10,802 nucleotides of DNA from Baffinella frigidus. Lineage: Eukaryota > Cryptophyceae > Cryptomonadales > Baffinellaceae. The notes beneath the pieces are model-generated. The model worked only from the letters and a program-made list of their open reading frames with translations, was not told where the DNA came from and made no database searches. The stretch's first letter is position 1. Every line of letters starts with the position of its first letter. This document shows positions 6,354-10,802 of the stretch, piece by piece. The DNA lies in NCBI GenBank assembly GCA_026770585.1, contig MU646351.1:621799-632600 (forward strand), given 5' to 3'. Made by a program: the position numbers and the translations under genes.

Positions 6354-6458
6354 TCCCTTAAGTGGCGACCTCAGGGGGTCCAAATAGACCCCCTGAGGTC
6401 CTAGGCAGGTCCTAGGGCCCTACCGTAGGGCGTATGAGCCTACTCGCCCCGTACGGAA
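6354..6458. mobile_element. MITE family B, copy 2, in the 3' flank of the hemerythrin gene
   Basis: The left end tcccttaagtggcga follows TA (6352-6353). A degenerate inverted right end, tcgccccgtacgga then TA, closes at 6459-6460 and matches 13 of 17 expected bases. The interior is the reverse complement of copy 1, including ctaggcaggtcctagggccc and the gcgtatgagcctac string. The left end is additionally duplicated at 6335-6349. The element begins about 45 nt after the stop codon and probably lies in the 3' UTR. Confidence 0.7.
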
Positions 6459-6460
6459 TA

Positions 6461-6862
6461 TGCTCACGCCCATGCACTGAGGGCAAGGGGGTCGGATGGC
6501 GTCGCGCTGCTCAGCCCTCGCTGGGAGGGGTGGGTGTGTAGGATTAAGGAGGGGTGGGTGTTGAGGGTTAAACCTGCGACGCTGGGAGGGGTGAGCGCGC
6601 GCCCCCCGCGGGAGAGGAGTTGAGAGGCCCCAACTACGGTGAAGAGGTGTTGGTGGGACTGGCCACGGAGCGGACCTCGGCATCACGCCGGGGTACATCC
6701 GCTTTCCGCCTTCTACAGCCAGCTAAAGTAAACTGTGCACCACGTGCTCAATGTACAAGCAAACGACGCTTTCGACTCTGCTAGGGTGATCATATGCTCC
6801 TAGGACTAGGCCTACACTGAACCGTAGGAACCTAGGGCAGTGTGTGTCCTCATTCGCGAGTA
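6461..6862. other. Gene-free stretch
   Basis: No supported gene. A GC-rich segment holds the repeated motif gctgggaggggtg (about 6518 and 6582) and ggaggggtgggtgt. A cctaggactaggcctac and cctagggcag cluster near 6800-6840 resembles MITE interiors but has no clear ends. Confidence 0.4.
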
Positions 6863-6979
6863 CAGGGGTACCTCGCTCATAAGAAACCGCCCCCCCCCCA
6901 GGACCACCATAGGGCCCTAGGCATGGCCCTACTGTAGGGTCCTAGGAGGGGGTACTTTGTTATGAGCGAGGTACCCCTG
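6863..6979. mobile_element. MITE family A, copy 4 (simple)
   Basis: A 117-bp element has termini caggggtacctcgctcat and atgagcgaggtacccctg, flanked by TA at 6861-6862 and 6980-6981. The internal ccaccatagggccctag and cctactgtagggtcctag match the outer nested copy closely. Confidence 0.88.
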
Positions 6980-7134
6980 TAGAGGAGGTGAGAGTGGTGT
7001 GAGGAATGAATGGATGCACATGCGTGGTTATCCAAGTGTTTGTTTTGCATCGCGCGTGTGAGCCTCGGTGGGCCTTGGCCGGCGCGGCCTCTCTCCTCCC
7101 AAGCGGGGTCTCAGCGCGCCCTTCTCGCGTGCAG

Positions 7135-7217
7135 GGGCAAATCGAATTCAAGGACCAGCCCCCCGGTCAGAATCTTGTATTTGAGATACCCCACTCAAAT
7201 ACCCCGTGTACGCTTGA
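7135..7217 (+). CDS. Possible isolated exon, unrecognised protein
   Basis: A pyrimidine-rich stretch ends in cgcgtgcag|GGG, followed by an open frame with balanced composition (IEFKDQPPGQNLVFEIPH) and a good donor, CTTGA|gtatgtgat. No neighbouring exon in compatible phase is identified. The segment also contains a perfect stem, gtatttgag / ctcaaatac (7177-7185, 7194-7202), which argues for non-coding DNA. Treat as a candidate only. Confidence 0.25.
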
Positions 7218-7287
7218 GTATGTGATCACGCGCCCCTGCACTGTTGCATGCCCCAGCCTCACACACGCGATTGTACAGTAGTGTATT

Positions 7288-7620
7288 CCCCCGTCCCTCT
7301 CCCCTCTCCCCTCTCCCCTGCCCGCCTCGTGCCCTGCCCCCCCCCCCCTCACCTCTCCCCTCCTTCTTCTTCTGCCGCACGACGGCAGAAGGAGCTGATG
7401 TGTTTACAAAGTACCTAACACCCCCCGTCTCTCCCCCTCTCCCCCAACCCCCCTCCCGCTGTCTCCGGAGACAGCGAATGCTGGCTCTCCACTCCCTCCC
7501 TCCGGAGAGAGAGAAAGAGAGAGAGAGAGGGAGAGAGGGAGAGAGAGAGAGAGAACGATGCGCCCCCCCCCCCAGTGCCTCCCCGCCTCAAGACACCTCG
7601 CCCCCCTTCTGTCCCTCTCT
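7288..7620. repeat. Pyrimidine-rich tract, purine (GA)n tract and palindrome
   Basis: CCCTCTCC-type repeats and C runs (7288-7460) precede a perfect 20-nt palindrome cgctgtctccggagacagcg (7457-7476), then a 52-nt GA microsatellite (7504-7555), then a C run. A stem cttctgccg / cggcagaag lies near 7368-7390. Open frames through here are compositional artefacts. Confidence 0.85.
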
Positions 7621-7668
7621 TCTCCGCTGCCCCTCGTCTCCCTCATCGGCCGGAGGCTCACTCTCATA

Positions 7669-7813
7669 GGGTAACGGACTTAAATGGGGTAGTTAGGCCT
7701 ACAGTATTGACTACGGTAGGCCGTAGGGGCCTAGGGGGGCTCCTTCGAAAAACCCAACGGCCTACCGTAGGTGATACCGTAGTCCTAACTACCCCATTTT
7801 TAGTCCGTTACCC
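7669..7813. mobile_element. MITE family C with long inverted repeats
   Basis: A 145-bp element starts gggtaacggact and continues aaatggggtagttagg. The inverse (cctaactaccccat, then agtccgttaccc) ends at 7813, and both sides are flanked by TA (7667-7668, 7814-7815). The stem continues as ctacggtaggcc / ggcctaccgtag. It ends 12 bases from the stop codon of the minus-strand tail-anchored gene, so it lies in that gene's 3' flank. Confidence 0.88.
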
Positions 7814-7825
7814 TATTAACTCATT

Positions 7826-9216
7826 CTACCGCGACCGAGGGCTGATGTTGAGAGGAGAACCCTTGACACACACCAGGGCCAGCACCGCGAGCCCTCCCAC
7901 GCCTGCTGGGGGTGGACAGGGTATTGAATTCAAGATGTGGTTTGGGTTTAGGGTTTAGGGTTTGGGTTTAGGGTTTAGGGTTTAGGGTTTCGGGTTTCGG
8001 GTTCAGGTTTGAGGGTTTCGGGTTCATGGTTTCGGGTTTAGCGTTTCGGGTTTAGCGTTTCGGGTTTCTGGTTTCGTGTTTCGGGTTTCGGGTACAGGGT
8101 TCAGGGTTCAGGGTTCAGGGTTCAGGGTTCAGGGTTCAGGGTTCAGGGTTCAAGGTTTAGGGTTTAGGGTTTGCTCTGGCTGTCAGCAAGGGCTCCCTGA
8201 CTGGCAAGGCTTGCTTCCGTGCTCACGGCCTTATGTAACGGTTCCGTAACAGTTATGTAACGGTTATGTAACGGTTATGTAACGGACCAGCAGCGAGGAT
8301 CGCGATGGCGAGGGGGGAGGAGCGAGCGCGGCGCGCGGCAGCTTTCTTGGCTTTTTTCGAGACCTCCACCAGGTCCGTGTCGCGGGCCTCCTCCACCTGT
8401 GTTTAGGGTGTAAGTTTCGGGTTTCGGGTTTCGGGTGTGGGGGGGTGGAAGGCACACGGCGGGTTAGTGTCCACGCGTAAAGGAAACCGCCGCCGCCGCC
8501 GCCAAAATGTGGATATGGTGGCATGTTAGAGCTACTTATGGCCACTGGGTGGACCTCGCAGGTGGACCTCAAGAGGTCAATGCCCTAAGCCCTTGAACCT
8601 AAAACCTAAACCCTAAATCCCAATTCAATATGCGTTGAGGGTTTTTGATTTAGGGTTTCGGGTTTAGGGTTTAGGGGTTGGGATTTAGGGTTTGGGATTT
8701 AGGTTTGAGGGCTTAGGGTTTAAGGTTTAGGATTTAGGGTTTAGGATTTAGGGTTTAGGGTTAAGGGTTAAGGGTTTAGGGTTTAGGGTTCAAGGTTTAG
8801 AGTTTAGGGTTCAGGGTTCAGGGTTCATGGTTTAAGGTTTATAGGGTTTAGGGTTTAGGGTTTAGGGTTTAGAGTTTAGGGTTCAGGGTTTAGGGTGTCG
8901 AACCTCTTGTGCGAGGGCGGAGAACTCGTGGGTGAAGGCGAGGCTGAGACTCTGAACCTTCAGGGTCAGAGGACCCGGTCCAGCCCGAGGGACTGATAGT
9001 GCTAGGTGACTGATAGTCAGGTGTAACGGCCTTGTGTAACGGCTCATGTAACGGTTTACTAGGTGTAAAGCCAAAGGGATATCTCGACACGTGATCTGGG
9101 GGGATGAATCAGGAAAACACACAACACGGACCTCTTGGGCGAGGGCGGAGAATTCGTGGGTGAAGGCGAGGCTGAGGCGCTTTGGGTCGAGCCCGAGGGA
9201 GGCGTCTGCCGCCACG
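7826..9216 (-). CDS. Tail-anchored membrane protein, 3' part of a spliced gene
   Basis: Reading the minus strand, M1 (9216-9132, acceptor ctttccgcag, donor CAAGAG|gtccgt), M2 (8396-8288, acceptor ctaaacacag, donor GCTG|gtccgt) and M3 (7902-7826, acceptor cccccagcag, stop TAG) join in phase. M1 ends on a codon. M2 contributes 36 codons plus one base, and M3 supplies the next two. The product has a helical, charged region (LAFTHEFSALAQE, then VEEARDTDLVEVSKKAKKAA), a basic cluster (ARRAR), one hydrophobic segment of about 22 residues (LAIAILAAGVGGLAVLALV) split by the last intron, and a 12-residue tail. That topology is tail-anchored, as in SNAREs, but I cannot identify a SNARE zero layer and do not assign the family. 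The 5' exons are unresolved. An in-frame copy of the M1 3' half lies at 8904-8951. Confidence 0.62.
7938..8172 (-). repeat. Telomere-like array inside the last intron of the tail-anchored gene
   Basis: Degenerate period-7 units read GGGTTTA on the plus strand, therefore CCCTAAA in the sense of the minus-strand gene. Sub-blocks are homogenised: TTTCGGG variants at about 7987-8095, then TTCAGGG at about 8096-8152. The array lies in the intron 7903-8287 and ends about 35 bases before its acceptor. Confidence 0.85.
8231..8285. repeat. 12-bp TGTAACGGTTA minisatellite
   Basis: Four tgtaacgg units plus one ccgtaacag variant lie in tandem, mostly at 12-nt spacing, immediately beyond the M2 donor within the last intron. 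A related set of three is at 9021-9054 in the preceding intron. Confidence 0.85.
8401..8900 (-). repeat. Telomere-like intron sequence between exon copy M1' and M2
   Basis: Period-7 GGGTTTA-type units (plus strand) occupy 8401-8440 and 8636-8900, that is, CCCTAAA in gene sense. Between them lie a unique stretch with a gccgccgcc run (8441-8580) and a short block in the opposite orientation (8583-8622). The donor-side boundary is CAAGAG|gttcgacaccctaaac and the acceptor side is ctaaacacag|GTGG. Confidence 0.8.
8904..8951 (-). other. Duplicated 48-nt exon segment (M1')
   Basis: The 3' half of exon M1 (about 48 nt encoding SLAFTHEFSALAQE) recurs with four or so substitutions. The copy keeps a GT donor (GAG|gttcga) and has an AG (ggttcag) just before it. 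It is 48 nt, phase 0 at both ends, so it could be included together with M1 or used as an alternative. Further upstream, a ccctcgggct match to M1 is separated from it by an unrelated 25-nt stretch. Confidence 0.75.
9021..9054. repeat. Three TGTAACGG units
   Basis: gtgtaacgg, tgtgtaacgg and catgtaacgg follow each other at about 13-nt spacing. They share the acggcctt flank with the array at 8231-8285, so the two are related. Confidence 0.8.
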
Positions 9217-9887
9217 CTGCGGAAAGAAGCAACTTTACAAAACCAGAAACAAGCGACTTTACAAATCTATAGTTACGGACTCCAAGCACCCCACCCCGAA
9301 GTGCCACCTACTGATACACACTCGCTTATTCCCCCCGCCGCCCACCGTCAACTTTAGCTGGGTTCTCCAGTTAAGTTAACATAAGTGCCAGTTAACATAC
9401 TTGCCACCCCTCCTTTTCCGCCCAAAAACAAAGATGGCATCTTTGTTTTTGACACTGCCGCACACTGCACTTCAAGACTGTCACGTGCCATCACTCAAGT
9501 TCTCCCAAAATCATGATTCCGTACCCCAAACCCCAAACCCCAAACCCTAAACCATAAAACCTCTACCCGCAACGGTATCTAAACCTAGCGTGCCGCATGG
9601 TGAGTGTTCTGGGGCTACTACCCCAATAGGATCATCCACTCACCCCCCATAGCCTCGTGAGGGGGAGTCTGGGGATATTACCCCATGTAGGATCCCGGAG
9701 TGACTTTACACAGGTGTGCCCGCGTAGGGCATACCGCGCTAGGGGGGGTGCGACAATGAGGTGACAAGAAACGGGAGCGTGGTGAGGTGAGGGTGTGCCA
9801 AAAGGTGGCAGGAAACATGGGGCGTGCCCCATGATGAGGTGATGAGTCAAGAGTGGTGGGACAGCGCGTGACAGGTTCCTCGTGCGG
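9217..9887. other. Stretch without a supported gene
   Basis: It holds the pyrimidine-rich acceptor of M1 (minus strand, about 9217-9252), a short direct repeat agttaacat (9370-9400), a perfect 13-bp hairpin (9424-9450), a small CCCCAAA/CCCTAAA block (9522-9560), a diverged repeat pair starting tctggggctac / tctggggatat (9608-9645, 9669-9705) and a perfect palindrome catggggc / gccccatg (9816-9833). The upstream exons of the tail-anchored gene should lie here or further right, but I cannot place them. Confidence 0.45.
9424..9450. other. Perfect 13-bp hairpin with a 1-nt loop
   Basis: aaaaacaaagatg (9424-9436) and catctttgttttt (9438-9450) are exact reverse complements around one G. An ATG in good context lies at its centre on the plus strand. 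Confidence 0.9.
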
Positions 9888-9934
9888 TCTCAACGCAAAG
9901 GTGGAACCGACGTTAACTTCAGGAACGGTGGGAA
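9888..9934 (+). repeat. Dispersed 47-bp repeat, second copy
   Basis: The sequence tctcaacgcaaaggtggaac and the following cgttaactt and aacggtgg match 1420-1466 at about 40 of 47 bases with one shifted base. I see no terminal structure. Confidence 0.75.
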
Positions 9935-9969
9935 ACGGGAGCGCGCCTCATGGTGGGGTGTCCGGCGTA

Positions 9970-10064
9970 CAGTCCAACTACCCTAACACAGGCTACCGTA
10001 ACACATACTTACCCTCCACATATCAGTCCGGCCCCGACGGGTATGTGTTAGGGTAGGTCCACTG
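9970..10064. mobile_element. MITE family D with identifiable empty site
   Basis: A 95-bp element has termini cagtccaactaccctaacac and its inverse (18 of 21 pairing), flanked by TA at 9968-9969 and 10065-10066. The flanking sequence tccggcg, TA, ggacat occurs uninterrupted at 10261-10274, where only a single TA is present. This proves the TA duplication. Its CAG ends resemble family A. Confidence 0.88.
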
Positions 10065-10188
10065 TAGGACATACCGAGTCACGATTGGATGGACAGTGTA
10101 TAACAGGGGGCGGGAGCTTGGTGAGGGTGTGACAATTTTTAAAAAACCGTATGTGGATACGGTATTTGACTTTTGAAAACAACTGCCT

Positions 10189-10330
10189 TCAGGGGAAATT
10201 GACTTTTGGCGACCCCTTCGAAGACTCTGGCGTGGTGGGAGCGTGCCTCATGGTGAGGTTTCCGGCGTAGGACATCATGCCGCAGTAGACCCCCACCGGC
10301 AGCACTAGGAAGTAGTGCATCGTCGGGCAC
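10189..10330 (-). CDS. Terminal exon of a minus-strand gene, unrecognised
   Basis: On the minus strand the acceptor ccctgacag|GTGCCC opens a frame of 47 codons to a TGA at 10191-10189. The first third is hydrophobic and protein-like (MHYFLVLPVG, then VYCGMMSYAGNLTM); the rest is Pro/Ser/Lys-rich. The SYAG motif recalls the C-terminal region of wax-ester synthase/diacylglycerol acyltransferase-like proteins, but the similarity is too short to assign. The last part may instead be read-through intron. The 5' edge of the exon is duplicated at 10536-10568 and a central part at about 9935-9967 plus 10067-10074. These copies are the main reason to think the segment is a real exon. Confidence 0.4.
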
Positions 10331-10397
10331 CTGTCAGGGATTGACGGTTAGGACTGAGGGTGCAAGGTGCAGAACGGCATACTAGCGCGCGGCAGCT

Positions 10398-10492
10398 TTC
10401 TAACCCCTAACCCCTAAACCCTAAACCCCAACCCCTAAATCCCAAACCCAAAACCCCATTCCCAAACCCCAAACCCCAACCCCCCCCCCAAA
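10398..10492 (+). repeat. Telomere-like block, C-rich on the plus strand
   Basis: Units such as cccctaa, ccctaaa and ccccaaa run to a C and A homopolymer stretch at 10480-10496. The orientation is opposite to the array at 10572-10802. Confidence 0.85.
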
Positions 10493-10535
10493 AAAACGTA
10501 CCCCCTCCACCTAACCCTAACCAGCCCCTCGCACG

Positions 10536-10571
10536 GGCAGCACTAGGGAGTAGTGCACTGTCGGGCACCTG
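10536..10571 (-). repeat. Duplicated acceptor/exon 5' edge
   Basis: Thirty-six bases match 10298-10333 at 33 positions, including the acceptor CAG and the first 30 or so exon bases. The copy is preceded (minus strand) by a telomere-like intron ending ccctacaccccag. It reaches an in-frame stop soon after the matching part ends, so it is probably a vestigial exon edge. Confidence 0.8.
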
Positions 10572-10802
10572 GGGTGTAGGGTTTAGGGTTTAGGGTTTAG
10601 GGTTTAGGGCTTGGGGTTTGGGGTTTGGGGTGTAGGGTTGGGGGTTTGGAGTTTAGGGTTTGGGATTTAGGATTTAGGGTTTAGGGGTTAGGGGTTAGGG
10701 TTTGGGGTTTAGGGTTTGGGGTTTGGGGTTTGGGGTTTGGGGTTTGGGGTTTGGGGTTTGGGGTCTAGGGTCTAGGGTGTAGTGTTTAGTGTTTAGGGTT
10801 TA
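10572..10802 (-). repeat. Telomere-like array reaching the window edge
   Basis: About 230 bases of period-7 repeat, GGGTTTA/GGGTTTG on the plus strand and CCCTAAA/CCCCAAA on the minus strand, end exactly at the acceptor-like CCCCAG of the duplicated exon edge. The right end contains the variant units ccctaga and cactaaa (minus sense) in the same order as intron 3 of the hemerythrin gene. Confidence 0.9.

Noticed and set aside
7244-7669. 141-codon Pro/Ser/Arg-rich open frame
   Set aside because: It is a translation of CT-rich and GA-rich low-complexity DNA.
7917-7938. gaattcaag shared with the possible exon at 7135
   Set aside because: The match is about ten bases and lies in the last intron of the minus-strand gene; probably coincidence.
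10572-10802. True chromosome end
   Set aside because: The array is degenerate, repeats of both orientations occur internally, and it abuts an exon-like edge. It is interstitial rather than a terminal telomere.
1-10802. tRNA, rRNA or other known RNA genes
   Set aside because: I looked for tRNA B-box-like strings and conserved rRNA motifs by eye and saw none; a covariance-model scan would be needed to be certain.

Overview
This window looks like nuclear DNA of a unicellular alga or other photosynthetic protist. Coding exons are short, GC-rich and separated by spliceosomal introns, acceptors are mostly AG followed by G, and 7-nt TTTAGGG-type (plant/green-alga/dinoflagellate) telomere-like repeats are scattered inside it. 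I cannot name the organism. A prasinophyte-type green alga and a dinoflagellate are both compatible with the telomere motif. The AG|G acceptors and one apparent GA donor lean toward the dinoflagellate side, but weakly. All three standard stop codons appear to be used.

Layout. (1) 1-2870: the 3' part of a plus-strand gene for a coiled-coil protein, with exons at 379-461, 965-1073 and 2714-2766 in compatible phases. Its introns hold an inverted-repeat element, a 31-bp-period minisatellite, two MITEs and several perfect hairpins; its last exon is duplicated. (2) 2870-4468: no convincing gene, only a telomere-like block and a MITE nested inside another MITE. (3) 4469-6307: the best-supported gene, a six-exon, 310-residue hemerythrin-domain protein. 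Its first two introns carry duplicated splice-site edges. Its last three introns consist almost entirely of degenerate CCCTAAA repeats. (4) 6308-7825: MITEs, low-complexity purine/pyrimidine tracts and one doubtful exon. (5) 7826-9216: the 3' part of a minus-strand gene for a tail-anchored membrane protein, again with telomere-like introns and an in-frame duplicated exon. (6) 9217-10802: a repeat-rich region with a probable minus-strand terminal exon (10189-10330), duplicated exon edges, a MITE whose empty site is also in the window, and a long telomere-like array.

The unifying observation is that telomere-repeat-like DNA serves as intron sequence in at least two convergent genes. It is predominantly oriented so that the C-rich strand is the sense strand, which supplies a pyrimidine-rich tract and CTAAAC strings before the acceptor. 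Two arrays in different genes share the same unusual variant units, which suggests that pre-formed arrays are being copied. Alongside this, exon edges are repeatedly duplicated at splice sites, and at least three small TA-target inverted-repeat element families are dispersed through the region. Together they suggest a genome with ongoing intron gain or remodelling. Gene models here are read by eye from phase and splice-site agreement and need transcript evidence.
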